64,000 bases of DNA, from contig NZ_CP170386.1 in the NCBI RefSeq assembly GCF_042468235.1, forward strand, positions 806,001-870,000, given 5' to 3'. Position 1 is the first letter of the stretch, and every line of letters starts with the position of its first letter. The notes beneath the pieces are model-generated. The model made no database searches, was not told the origin of the DNA, and saw nothing but the letters and a program-made list of their open reading frames with translations. Of the stretch, positions 33,835 through 42,783 are shown in pieces. Origin of the DNA: Lonepinella sp042468235. GTDB lineage: Bacteria > Pseudomonadota > Gammaproteobacteria > Enterobacterales > Pasteurellaceae. The position numbers were made by a program, and so were the translations under genes.

Positions 33835-34749
33835 TTACTTATCCAAAAACAACGCTGCCGCGCCACGTACACCACCGGAATCACCATATTTGGCTTTTTT
33901 AATCACGGGTACTTTGGCACTTCGCATCAAATGTGGAGGCAAGGCTTTTGGCAAAGCGTGATACAAATGATCAAAATTAGATAATCCACCGCCAAACACA
34001 ATTAAATGTGGATCAAATGCGGTAATAATATTGCTGATGGAAATTGCCATTAATTCTACAAAAAGTTCGACAAAATCTACCGCAGTTTTATCTCCTACAT
34101 AAAAGCGTTCAATGATTTCTTTGGCAGACAAATTTTCACCTTTTAAATCACGGTATAACATTTCAAAACCACGGCCAGACAAATAGGTGTCTAAACAAGC
34201 TTTGTTACCACAACCGCACGAATAAATCGGCGCCTTATCCCAACCCAGCAGTTTTAAAGCATGGTAATTTAATTGTAAATGCCCTAACTCACCTGCCATT
34301 CCCACTTTACCGGAGTGAACTTTACCATTGAAAACTAATCCACCGCCAAACCCAGTACCCAGAATTAAACCTAATACAAAAGGATATTTCTGATTTTCTT
34401 CGTCCCAAGCTTCGGATAAAGCAAAGCAGTTGGCATCATTTTCAGCTCGCACTTCTCGTCCTAATAACACGGAGAGATCTTGCAAAATCGGCTTATTATC
34501 AGCGACACGAATGTTAGTAACTTCAGCTAATCCAGTTTCTCGATTTACGAATCCTGGTATGCCTAATCCTACCGAACCTTGACTACCGAATTTTTCATCT
34601 GCTCGATTAACTAATTCCACAATGGCTTGTAACCATTGCTGATAGCTTTCTTTTGGGGTTTCAATCCGTTCACTGTATTGTTTTTCTAACTTCTCATTAA
34701 AAGCAGCCAACTCAATTTTAGTACCACCAATATCTAAACCATATAACAT
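33835..34749 (-). CDS. nagK: N-acetyl-D-glucosamine kinase (ROK family)
   Basis: Phosphorylates N-acetylglucosamine recovered from cell-wall turnover. The 304-residue ROK protein has the ATP-binding MLYGLDIGGTKIELAAF start, the catalytic ENDANCFALSEAW region (Asp base), the GELGHLQL histidine and the zinc motif CGCGNKACLDTYLSGRG. Length and sequence resemble E. coli and H. influenzae NagK more than NanK or Mlc. It lies downstream of pgpB on the same strand. Confidence 0.93.
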   Translation of the reverse strand: MLYGLDIGGTKIELAAFNEKLEKQYSERIETPKESYQQWLQAIVELVNRADEKFGSQGSVGLGIPGFVNRETGLAEVTNIRVADNKPILQDLSVLLGREVRAENDANCFALSEAWDEENQKYPFVLGLILGTGFGGGLVFNGKVHSGKVGMAGELGHLQLNYHALKLLGWDKAPIYSCGCGNKACLDTYLSGRGFEMLYRDLKGENLSAKEIIERFYVGDKTAVDFVELFVELMAISISNIITAFDPHLIVFGGGLSNFDHLYHALPKALPPHLMRSAKVPVIKKAKYGDSGGVRGAAALFLDK

Positions 34750-34774
34750 AAAAACTCCTGTTTTTTAAACCGCA

Positions 34775-35518
34775 CTATTTTATCAATTTAAGTCTATTTT
34801 GCTGAAAAATTTGTTTTCTCTCAATATAAAAGAACAAGGGTAAATGGACGAACCACGCAATTAATGTACTCACCAATAAATCTATCGGATGATGCATGCC
34901 TAAGCGTAACCGGCTCACCAACATTAACACTGACCAAAGTAATATACCTACAACGAGAATCTTTGAAGAAGTATGACAACGCCCCACTATTTGAGTAAAA
35001 CCAACCGCCAATAACAACCAACTTACGGCAAAAATAGTATGACCAGACGGGAAAGAATAACCAGTTTCGTTTTCACGGTGATGGACTAACCATACTGGCA
35101 CATTTGCATTATTCGCATAAAATTGACTCACAATCATGGCTCTCTGTTCTCGATCTTGATCGTAAAAATAATCCGTTGATACACCATTTTTATCAGTTAA
35201 TTCTGTCACATAAGGTCTCGGTTCAGCAAAAATACTTTTTGCGATAATTTTAATGCCTTGCGTCATTACCATGGATATTGCCATAATAATCACCGCAATA
35301 ATCCATTTGGATCTAGTAGAAAAAATCGGTAAAAAACATAAGGCAAAAACACCACAAGTAATGATAGCATAAGGTACACTACCTGTTTCGGTTAACCAAT
35401 ATAAAAAATAATCAAATGTGGTTAAATGACTATCACCTTGCCACTGCCATGAAAAAATCCAAGTAAAAAATGGCACAAGACAAAGTAAAAAAGTATATAA
35501 TGACATGCGTCTTAGCAT
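34775..35518 (-). CDS. pgpB: Phosphatidylglycerophosphatase B (PAP2 family)
   Basis: Membrane lipid phosphatase acting on phosphatidylglycerophosphate and undecaprenyl diphosphate. The 247 residues include about six hydrophobic spans and the three PAP2 motifs: KSIFAEPRPYV (K-x6-RP), SFPSGHTIFAVSW (PSGH) and SRLRLGMHHPIDLL (SR-x5-H-x3-D). The start ATG lies on the minus strand opposite the ribA promoter region, so the two genes are divergent. Confidence 0.93.
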   Translation of the reverse strand: MLRRMSLYTFLLCLVPFFTWIFSWQWQGDSHLTTFDYFLYWLTETGSVPYAIITCGVFALCFLPIFSTRSKWIIAVIIMAISMVMTQGIKIIAKSIFAEPRPYVTELTDKNGVSTDYFYDQDREQRAMIVSQFYANNANVPVWLVHHRENETGYSFPSGHTIFAVSWLLLAVGFTQIVGRCHTSSKILVVGILLWSVLMLVSRLRLGMHHPIDLLVSTLIAWFVHLPLFFYIERKQIFQQNRLKLIK

Positions 35519-35589
35519 AGTGAACTTCCTATGTAATAAAAATTGTATTTTATCACTAGAAAACTAAAAGAAAAATAAGGATTTATTAT

Positions 35590-36270
35590 ATGGCAAAAAT
35601 TCAGCTTGTGACTGAAGCCAATTTACCCACTGAATTTGGACTGTTTAAGATTGTTGGTTTTGAATTTCCTGAGACGAAAAAAGAGCATATAGCTTTGGTG
35701 ATGGGCGATATTGCAGATGGAAAACCTGTGTTGGCACGTATTCATTCGGAATGTTTAACGGGTGATGCACTGTATAGTTTAAAATGCGATTGCGGTTTTC
35801 AGCTTGCCACTGCCTTACGTCAAATTAGTGAAGAAGGACGTGGTGTATTAATTTATCACCGTGAAGAAGGTCGTGGTATTGGGTTAATTAATAAAATTCG
35901 CGCCTATGCTTTACAAGATCAGGGAATGGATACCATTGAAGCAAATTTAGCCTTGGGGTTTGCCGCTGATGAGCGTAATTTTTCGGTTTGTGCGGATATT
36001 TTTGACTTATTGTCTGTTAATCAAGTACGTCTATTAACCAATAATCCAGCCAAAATTGATACCATGAAAAAAGCAGGCATTAATGTGGTTGAACGTGTTC
36101 CCTTGAATGTAGGGGAAAATCGTTACAATAGAGCTTATTTAGATACTAAAGCGAAAAAAATGGGACATTATATTGTTCATCACAATGGTGATGCTCAAAA
36201 CACAGAGAAACACTTTTTAAGTTGTCCACATTGTTTATCGGAAGTACCAACACCACAAAATGAACAATAA
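35590..36270 (+). CDS. ribA: GTP cyclohydrolase II
   Basis: First step of riboflavin synthesis from GTP, zinc dependent. The zinc cysteines lie in HSECLTGDALYSLKCDCGFQL, and the catalytic region is HREEGRGIGLINKIRAYALQDQG. At 226 residues it is about 30 longer than E. coli RibA at the C-terminus, where a CPHC motif (SCPHCLSEVP) is visible. No bifunctional RibB domain is fused. Divergent from pgpB. Confidence 0.95.
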   Translation: MAKIQLVTEANLPTEFGLFKIVGFEFPETKKEHIALVMGDIADGKPVLARIHSECLTGDALYSLKCDCGFQLATALRQISEEGRGVLIYHREEGRGIGLINKIRAYALQDQGMDTIEANLALGFAADERNFSVCADIFDLLSVNQVRLLTNNPAKIDTMKKAGINVVERVPLNVGENRYNRAYLDTKAKKMGHYIVHHNGDAQNTEKHFLSCPHCLSEVPTPQNEQ

Positions 36271-36282
36271 TTTAGCTAAATT

Positions 36283-36298
36283 TATGATATAGATCACA
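36283..36298. promoter_or_regulatory. CRP-like site upstream of arcA
   Basis: TATGA-N6-TCACA matches the CRP core at 9 of 10 positions, about 115 bp before the arcA start and just after the ribA stop. Confidence 0.4.
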
Positions 36299-36414
36299 AA
36301 ATTAGCGTCTAATTGCAAAATTTTATTGTTGCGAGATTGTTACAATTATAAAATAATAAATTATATTTTTCATATTGACTGTGATATCTATTTTTATTTT
36401 AGGGAAACTTAACT

Positions 36415-37119
36415 ATGGCTACGCCACAAATTCTTATTGTTGAAGATGAAACGATTACTCGAAATACGTTAAAAAGTATTTTTCAAGCCGAAGGTTATAA
36501 TACCTTTGAAGCTTGTGACGGTAATCAGATGCAACAAATTCTATCAAATAAAGAAATCCATTTAATTGTCATGGATATTAATTTACCGGGTAAAAATGGT
36601 TTAATGTTGGCACGTGAACTGCGTGAGCATACCAAAACGGCATTAATGTTTTTAACCGGTCGTAACAATGAAGTGGATAAAATTTTAGGTTTAGAAATCG
36701 GAGCGGATGATTATATCACCAAACCCTTTAACCCGAGAGAGTTAGCTATTCGAGCTCGTAATTTGTTACAACGTACCATGGGTGACATTAAAGATGAGCC
36801 AAAAGTTGATGTTTATCGTTTTAATGGCTGGACATTAGATATTAATCAACACGCTCTGATCAATCCCGAAGGTGAAGTGATAAAATTACCACGCAGTGAG
36901 TTTCGAGCCATGATGCATTTCTGCCAAAATCCCGGTAAAATCCAAACACGTGAAGAATTGTTGAAAAAAATGACCGGGCGAGAATTAAAAGAAAATGATC
37001 GAACAGTCGATGTAACGATTCGTCGTATTCGTAAGCATTTTGAAGATCATACGGGTACGCCTGAAATTATTTCAACCATTCACGGTGAAGGCTATCGTTT
37101 TTGTGGAACATTAGAATAG
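36415..37119 (+). CDS. arcA: Aerobic respiration control response regulator ArcA
   Basis: OmpR-type response regulator controlling respiratory genes under low oxygen. The receiver domain has the acidic pair in IVEDETITR, phosphoacceptor Asp54 in LIVMDINLPGKNG and Lys in DYITKPFNPREL. The C-terminal winged helix ends in RTVDVTIRRIRKHFEDHTGTPEIISTIHGEGYRFCG. Its 234-residue sequence is close to E. coli ArcA (238). The cognate sensor ArcB is not in the window. An inverted uptake-signal pair terminates it. Confidence 0.96.
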   Translation: MATPQILIVEDETITRNTLKSIFQAEGYNTFEACDGNQMQQILSNKEIHLIVMDINLPGKNGLMLARELREHTKTALMFLTGRNNEVDKILGLEIGADDYITKPFNPRELAIRARNLLQRTMGDIKDEPKVDVYRFNGWTLDINQHALINPEGEVIKLPRSEFRAMMHFCQNPGKIQTREELLKKMTGRELKENDRTVDVTIRRIRKHFEDHTGTPEIISTIHGEGYRFCGTLE

Positions 37120-37137
37120 ACTTTTCTTAGCAATATC

Positions 37138-37178
37138 AAGTGCGGTTAAAATTTCATAAATTTTTACCGCACTTTTTG
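37138..37178 (+). terminator. Terminator after arcA (inverted uptake signals)
   Basis: AAGTGCGGT (37138-37146) and ACCGCACTT (37166-37174) form the stem, followed by TTTTT. Confidence 0.8.
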
Positions 37179-37259
37179 TTTATAATATCCCTTAGTTTAT
37201 TTGTACATCGCCCCGATATTAGGTAGAATGAGACTATCTTTTGTAATCCATTGAATATT

Positions 37260-37742
37260 ATGACAAAGAAAAAAATTAAAGTTGGTTCCAATACCATTGC
37301 TTTGAATAAACGTGCGAGACACGATTATTTTATTGAAGACGAAATTGAAGCTGGACTTTCCTTGCAAGGTTGGGAAGTCAAATCTATGCGTGCCGGCAAA
37401 GCCAATATTAGTGATAGCTATGTAGTATTTAATCAAGGAGAGGCCTATTTATTTGGCGCGACTATTCAACCCTTAAGTGTAGCATCCAGCCATATTGTTT
37501 GTGACCCTACTCGTACACGTAAATTATTATTAAACCAACGCGAATTAGATACCCTATTTGGCAAAGCAAACCGTGACGGCTATACCATTGTGGCGCTGTC
37601 ACTATACTGGAAAAATGCTTGGGCAAAATTAAAAATCGGCTTGGCAAAAGGGAAAAAATTACACGATAAACGAGAAGATATTAAAGATCGAGAATGGAAG
37701 GTACAGAAAGATCGGATTATGAAACATGCAAATCGTGGATAA
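37260..37742 (+). CDS. smpB: SsrA-binding protein SmpB
   Basis: Binds tmRNA and delivers it to stalled ribosomes. The 160-residue OB-fold protein contains NKRARHDYFIEDEIEAGLSLQGWEVKSMRAGKANISDSYV and the basic C-terminal tail KGKKLHDKREDIKDREW. The ATG at 37260 is preferred to a TTG at 37251 because it gives the usual MTKKK start. Its RNA partner ssrA lies about 8 kb downstream. Confidence 0.96.
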   Translation: MTKKKIKVGSNTIALNKRARHDYFIEDEIEAGLSLQGWEVKSMRAGKANISDSYVVFNQGEAYLFGATIQPLSVASSHIVCDPTRTRKLLLNQRELDTLFGKANRDGYTIVALSLYWKNAWAKLKIGLAKGKKLHDKREDIKDREWKVQKDRIMKHANRG

Positions 37743-37796
37743 TCTGTTACAATGTCTTTTGATGTAAAAATTTTGTTAACTATTTGGAGAAAATGA

Positions 37797-39041
37797 ATGG
37801 CACAGGATCAAGATCCTTGGGCTCCGCCGGGAGCGAATTCAGGAAATTCGTCTGGGCAAAAGCCTAATCATCAGCAAACGAATGAACCGAGAAATAAGCG
37901 AGATAATGAACAATCTCCACCGGATTTAGAAGAAGCCTTTACCAATTTACTAAAAAAATTATCTGGTAAAAACAAAAGGAATGGCTCAAATAATCAACAA
38001 AATAATAAATTACCAGACTTTAATGTTGGGAAATTATTACCGGTAGCGGTACTTGTCGGTGCTGTGATTTGGGGGTTGAGCGGTTTATATACGGTGAAAG
38101 AAGCCGAACGTGGTGTCGTCACTCGTTTTGGTCAACTCCATTCTATTGTGCAACCGGGGTTAAATTGGAAACCTACTTTTGTGGATCAAGTCATTCCGGT
38201 TAACGTGGAACAAGTGAAAGAACTGAAAACCCAAGGATCCATGCTGACTCAAGATGAGAATATGGTCAAAGTTGAATTAACTGTACAATATCGAGTGCAA
38301 GATCCAGCTAAATTCTTGTTTAGTGTTACCAATGCCGAAGACAGTTTAGGACAAGCCACTGACAGTGCATTGCGTTATGTGGTCGGTCATATGACTATGG
38401 ATAATATTTTAACTACTGGACGTTCCGTGGTACGTGAAGACACTTGGAAATCTTTAAATGAAATTATTAAACCTTATGATATGGGGTTAGAAGTCATTGA
38501 TGTGAACTTCCAGTCTGCTCGTCCGCCAGAAGATGTAAAAGATGCCTTTGATGATGCTATTAAAGCACAAGAAGATGAACAACGTTATATCCGTGAAGCA
38601 GAAGCATATGCGCGTGAACGTGAACCGATTGCACGTGGTAATGCGCAACGAATTTTAGAAGAAGCTACTGCTTACAAAGAACAAATTGTGCTTGAAGCCA
38701 AAGGGGAAGTTGAACGTTTCCAACGTTTATTACCTGAATTTAAAGCCGCGCCGGATGTATTGAAAGAGCGTCTATATCTGCAAACCATGGAAAACGTGAT
38801 GGCGAAAACGCCGAAAGTAATGATGGATGCAGGCAATAATTTAACTGTATTACCCGTAGATCAACTATTACGTCAAAAACAACAAGTAACGACACTAGAA
38901 ACCGATGTTCAACGTTTTGAGAAAAATATATCCAATACTGGTAACTCAAAGAGTGCGGTGAATAATTCGTCCGTTTCTAGTTCACCGGTGTCTAACACAC
39001 CAATATCAACTAACAATGACCGCCAAGGGAGATTTAACTAA
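37797..39041 (+). CDS. hflK: FtsH protease modulator HflK
   Basis: SPFH/band-7 membrane protein that forms a cage with HflC around FtsH. The N-terminal part is hydrophilic, rich in N and Q, followed by one membrane span (LLPVAVLVGAVIWGLSGLY, about residues 80-98), then the SPFH domain (VKEAERGVVTRFGQLHSIVQPGLNWK) and a coiled-coil region. 414 residues against 419 in E. coli. Its stop overlaps the hflC start by one base (TAATG). Confidence 0.95.
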   Translation: MAQDQDPWAPPGANSGNSSGQKPNHQQTNEPRNKRDNEQSPPDLEEAFTNLLKKLSGKNKRNGSNNQQNNKLPDFNVGKLLPVAVLVGAVIWGLSGLYTVKEAERGVVTRFGQLHSIVQPGLNWKPTFVDQVIPVNVEQVKELKTQGSMLTQDENMVKVELTVQYRVQDPAKFLFSVTNAEDSLGQATDSALRYVVGHMTMDNILTTGRSVVREDTWKSLNEIIKPYDMGLEVIDVNFQSARPPEDVKDAFDDAIKAQEDEQRYIREAEAYAREREPIARGNAQRILEEATAYKEQIVLEAKGEVERFQRLLPEFKAAPDVLKERLYLQTMENVMAKTPKVMMDAGNNLTVLPVDQLLRQKQQVTTLETDVQRFEKNISNTGNSKSAVNNSSVSSSPVSNTPISTNNDRQGRFN

Positions 39042-39928
39042 TGCGTAAATATTTAACTCCGATTGTGATCGTTTTAGCCTTGGTGTTGTATTCCAGTCTT
39101 GTGGTAGTACACGAAGGTAGTCGTGGTATTATGTTACGTTTCGGCAAAGTGCAACGTGATGTAGATAATAAAGTAAAAGTCTATTCACCAGGATTGCATT
39201 TTAAATTGCCTATTTTAGACAGTATGAAATTACTGGATGCTCGTATTAAAACCCTAGACGGTCAAGCTGATCGTTTTGTCACTGTCGAGAAAAAAGACCT
39301 TTTAGTAGATTCTTACGTAAAATGGCGAATCAGTGATTTTGGTCGTTTCTATACTTCCACTGGGGGGGGAGATTACACGCAAGCATCGAATTTATTACGC
39401 CGTAAAGTCAATGACCGTTTGCGTTCTGAGATCGGTTCAAGAACCATCAAAGATATTGTTTCTGGTACACGTGGTGAACTTATGGCAGATGCAAAAAAAT
39501 CACTCAGTACAGGGCAAGATAGTACGGCTGAACTCGGGATTGAAGTAATTGATGTACGAGTGAAGCAAATTAACTTACCAGATGAAGTGTCATCTTCTAT
39601 CTACCAACGTATGCGAGCAGAACGTGATGCGGTAGCTCGTGAACATCGTTCACAAGGAAAAGAAAAGGCAGCATTTATTCAAGCTGATGTGGACCGTAAA
39701 GTCACTTTAATTACTGCAAATGCAAACAAAACTGCTCAAGAATTACGTGGTGAAGGAGATGCAAACGCTGCCAAATTATATTCGGATGCTTTTGCTCATG
39801 AAACGGAATTTTACAGTTTCTTACGTAGCCTGAAAGCTTATGAGAATAGTTTTACCGGTTCTGAAAATATGATGATTTTAAAACCGAACAGCGAATTCTT
39901 CCGTTATATGCAAACACCTCAAAAATAG
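39041..39928 (+). CDS. hflC: FtsH protease modulator HflC
   Basis: Partner of HflK in the FtsH-regulating complex. The 295-residue protein has a single N-terminal membrane span (YLTPIVIVLALVLYSSLVVV) with the bulk outside the cytoplasm, the SPFH core (VHEGSRGIMLRFGKV) and a coiled coil (QRMRAERDAVAREHRSQGKEKAAFIQADVDRK). Overlaps hflK by one base; ends at a terminator before purA. Confidence 0.95.
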   Translation: MRKYLTPIVIVLALVLYSSLVVVHEGSRGIMLRFGKVQRDVDNKVKVYSPGLHFKLPILDSMKLLDARIKTLDGQADRFVTVEKKDLLVDSYVKWRISDFGRFYTSTGGGDYTQASNLLRRKVNDRLRSEIGSRTIKDIVSGTRGELMADAKKSLSTGQDSTAELGIEVIDVRVKQINLPDEVSSSIYQRMRAERDAVAREHRSQGKEKAAFIQADVDRKVTLITANANKTAQELRGEGDANAAKLYSDAFAHETEFYSFLRSLKAYENSFTGSENMMILKPNSEFFRYMQTPQK

Positions 39929-39939
39929 TTAATAAAGAA

Positions 39940-39969
39940 GTCTAATCATCTATTTGATTAGGCTTTTTT
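39940..39969 (+). terminator. Terminator of hflKC
   Basis: CTAATC and GATTAG form a stem, followed by CTTTTTTA. Confidence 0.8.
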
Positions 39970-40036
39970 ATTGAGCTTTAAACTAAAAAATAGTAAAGTA
40001 TCTAGGTTACTTTTTTAAATACAACAGGAAAAAATT

Positions 40037-41335
40037 ATGGGAAAAAGTGTTGTTGTCCTGGGGGCCCAATGGGGTGACGAAGGAAAAGGCAAGATCGTCG
40101 ATTTGTTAACCGATCGTGTTAAATATGTAGTTCGCTATCAAGGCGGACATAATGCAGGTCATACCTTGATTATCAATGGTGAAAAAACCGTTTTACGTTT
40201 AATTCCAAGTGGTATTTTACGTGATGGGGTGACTTGTTTGATCGGTAACGGTGTTGTGCTTTCGCCATCCGCACTAATGCAAGAAATGGGAGAATTAGAA
40301 AGCCGTGGCATTAAAGTGCGTGAACGTTTGTTGATTTCTGAAGCTTGCCCATTAATTCTGCCTTATCATGTGGCGATGGATCATGCTCGTGAAGCCGCAT
40401 TAGGTAATAATAAAATCGGTACAACTGGGCGTGGTATTGGTCCAGCTTACGAAGATAAAGTGGCTCGTCGAGGTTTACGGGTAAGCGATTTATTTAACCG
40501 TGAAAAATTTGCCGAAAAACTTAAAAATATTTTAGATTATTACAATTTCCAACTGGTTCACTATTATAAAGCCGAACCTGTGGATTATCAAAAAACTTTA
40601 GATGATGTTATGGCAATAGCCGATGTGTTAATTGGTATGGTGGCTGATATCAGTACCCTATTAGACACTGCTCGCAAAAATGGCGACAATATCTTATTTG
40701 AGGGTGCGCAAGGAACAATGTTAGACATTGACCACGGTACTTATCCATTCGTTACTAGTTCAAATACTACCGCTGGTGGGGTGGCAACGGGTGCTGGTTT
40801 TGGTCCACGTAACCTAGACTATATTTTAGGTATTATCAAAGCCTACTGTACTCGTGTCGGTGGCGGTCCATTTGCTACAGAATTATTTGATGATGTAGGT
40901 GCCGAAATTGCACGCAAAGGTAATGAATTTGGTGCGGTCACGGGTCGTCCACGCCGTTGTGGTTGGTTTGATGCGGTGGCAATGCGTCGAGCTATTCAAA
41001 TTAACAGTATTTCCGGTTTCTGTATGACCAAACTGGATGTATTGGACGGTTTTGATGAAGTTAAAATCTGTGTGGGTTATAAATTACCAAATGGGAATGT
41101 GGTGGACTTCGCTCCCCTTTCTGCCAAAGACTGGGAAGGCGTGGAACCAATTTACGAAAGTATGCCGGGTTGGAAAGAAAATACCTTTGGTGTCACCGAT
41201 GTGAATCAATTACCACAAGCTACTCGCAATTATGTAAAACGTATTGAACAAGTTACTGGTGTACCCGTTGCCATTCTTTCAACCGGTCCAGATCGTGTAC
41301 AAACCATGATTTTACAAGATCCATTTGCAGTATAA
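40037..41335 (+). CDS. purA: Adenylosuccinate synthetase
   Basis: Makes adenylosuccinate from IMP and aspartate with GTP. At 432 residues it equals the E. coli length. Diagnostic segments are VVVLGAQWGDEGKGKIVDLL (P-loop), GGHNAGHTL, the IMP-binding GTTGRGIGPAYEDK and VGGGPFATEL, and VTGRPRRCGWFD. The hflK-hflC-purA order is similar to that of E. coli. A terminator follows. Confidence 0.97.
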   Translation: MGKSVVVLGAQWGDEGKGKIVDLLTDRVKYVVRYQGGHNAGHTLIINGEKTVLRLIPSGILRDGVTCLIGNGVVLSPSALMQEMGELESRGIKVRERLLISEACPLILPYHVAMDHAREAALGNNKIGTTGRGIGPAYEDKVARRGLRVSDLFNREKFAEKLKNILDYYNFQLVHYYKAEPVDYQKTLDDVMAIADVLIGMVADISTLLDTARKNGDNILFEGAQGTMLDIDHGTYPFVTSSNTTAGGVATGAGFGPRNLDYILGIIKAYCTRVGGGPFATELFDDVGAEIARKGNEFGAVTGRPRRCGWFDAVAMRRAIQINSISGFCMTKLDVLDGFDEVKICVGYKLPNGNVVDFAPLSAKDWEGVEPIYESMPGWKENTFGVTDVNQLPQATRNYVKRIEQVTGVPVAILSTGPDRVQTMILQDPFAV

Positions 41336-41344
41336 TAAAAATTG

Positions 41345-41376
41345 CCCTATTTCCCTTTATGGTAAATAGGGTGTTT
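41345..41376 (+). terminator. Terminator of purA
   Basis: CCCTATTT (41345-41352) and AAATAGGG (41364-41371) form the stem; TGTTTAT follows. Confidence 0.65.
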
Positions 41377-41390
41377 ATCTAGGAATATAG

Positions 41391-42113
41391 ATGCCGTTTG
41401 AGAAGCCAAATAAGCTGTCTTACCATTGGGATAAAATTCCTCTAAAGCGACTGATTTACCTATTCGCTAGCTTAATTTTACTGGCGGTAACATGTCTTAT
41501 CCTAATCGATCAATATGTGGGTTACAAAGTTCGTCATGATATTTATCAAAAAGTTGAACAAATCCCCTATCGCCCTTATGCCGTAGTACTTGGTACCGCA
41601 AAATATGTCACCAAAAACATCCCAAATCAATTTTATAATTACCGTTTAGAAAGCACTAAAGCCTTATTTGATGCAGAGAAAATTGACTATATTTTATTAA
41701 GTGGGGATAACCGTACATTACAATATAATGAACCACGTACCATGCGGCGAGATTTAATCAAAATGGGTATTGAGCCACAATATTTGTTCCCTGATTACGC
41801 AGGATTCCGTACACTCGACAGCATTATTCGAGCCAAAGAAGTGTTTAATGCAGAACCGATGATTATTATTTCACAAGCCTTTCATTGTGAACGTGCTTTA
41901 TTTATTGCCAAATATCACAATATCAACGCAATTTGCTTTGCAGCTGACAACCCCGATATTTACACTATTACGCGTTTCCGTGAAATTTTCGCGCGTTTTT
42001 TAATGGTGTGGGAATTAATTACCGAAAAAAAACCGCACTTTTTAGGTGAGCCTGAACCGTTGCCACCACCATTAAATCGTCATATTGCTCAAAGTGCGGT
42101 GGAAAATCCGTAA
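41391..42113 (+). CDS. sanA: SanA/ElyC-type DUF218 envelope protein
   Basis: A 240-residue inner-membrane protein with one N-terminal span (LIYLFASLILLAVTCLILI) and a periplasmic DUF218 domain. The SanA signature is visible: VVLGTAKYVTKNIPNQFYNYRL, YILLSGDN and PMIIISQAFHCERALFIAKY. In E. coli SanA affects the envelope barrier to vancomycin; the enzymatic role is unresolved. It ends five bases before the convergent epmC stop. Two uptake-signal 9-mers lie in its C-terminal coding part. Confidence 0.88.
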   Translation: MPFEKPNKLSYHWDKIPLKRLIYLFASLILLAVTCLILIDQYVGYKVRHDIYQKVEQIPYRPYAVVLGTAKYVTKNIPNQFYNYRLESTKALFDAEKIDYILLSGDNRTLQYNEPRTMRRDLIKMGIEPQYLFPDYAGFRTLDSIIRAKEVFNAEPMIIISQAFHCERALFIAKYHNINAICFAADNPDIYTITRFREIFARFLMVWELITEKKPHFLGEPEPLPPPLNRHIAQSAVENP

Positions 42114-42118
42114 GATTT

Positions 42119-42670
42119 TTAAATCCGACTCACATCAAACTTCGCCAAATCAATCCGATCTTCCGTACCATAAAATGCACATAACGCCTTACGTAAAGTT
42201 TCCGCTCGTTTTGGCAACCCTTTTTCAGCGTAAATTTTGACTTGCTCATATACCGCTTGCTTAAAAGGTTGCGTATCCCCTACATCACCATTTAAATTAT
42301 CACTACTGGCAAAATAACGGAAATTGGCTGCGGTGGATAAAATCCATTCTAAGGCTTGCGGTTTAACTTCGGCTTTCTCAAAGTCACGTTGCCGTTGTTC
42401 AGAACGTCCATCAGGTTCATACCAATAACCAAAATCTTCTAATTTACGGCGTTCTTTACCCGCCACTAGCCAATGAGCAATTTCATGCAAGGCACTGCTG
42501 TAAAAACCGCGGGCGAAATAAATAGCATGGTAAGGCACATCATCATTAGCGGGTAAATAAATCGGTTCATCACCACCTTTGACTAATTTAGTGTTAAATT
42601 CTGCATAAAAACATTGATTAAATAGTTGAATAATATCGTCTAATTGATGGGTTTCGGTATTTTGTTGCAT
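42119..42670 (-). CDS. epmC: Elongation factor P hydroxylase
   Basis: Hydroxylates the beta-lysyl-modified lysine of EF-P. The 183-residue protein matches YfcM/EpmC: KGGDEPIYLPANDDVPYHAIYFARGFYSSALHEIAHWLVAGKERR contains the HEIAHW iron-binding motif, followed by FGYWYEPDGRSEQRQRDFE and VKPQALEW. The start at 42670 is preceded by AGAGGAC; a TTG nine codons upstream is less likely. The modification enzymes EpmA and EpmB are not in the window. Confidence 0.93.
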   Translation of the reverse strand: MQQNTETHQLDDIIQLFNQCFYAEFNTKLVKGGDEPIYLPANDDVPYHAIYFARGFYSSALHEIAHWLVAGKERRKLEDFGYWYEPDGRSEQRQRDFEKAEVKPQALEWILSTAANFRYFASSDNLNGDVGDTQPFKQAVYEQVKIYAEKGLPKRAETLRKALCAFYGTEDRIDLAKFDVSRI

Positions 42671-42783
42671 AGTTATGTCCTCTGATAACGTTGCCAAATT
42701 GCTTGAAAGGATTCATTACATTAAAGTGCGGTTAAAAAGTGTGAAAATTTAACCGTAGTTTAGCATGTTATGTATAAAAAACA

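Noticed and set aside
42719..42760. Inverted uptake-signal terminator between epmC and ybjD
   Set aside because: Only the left 9-mer is intact; the right partner is degenerate, so it is noted as a single uptake signal, not called as a terminator.
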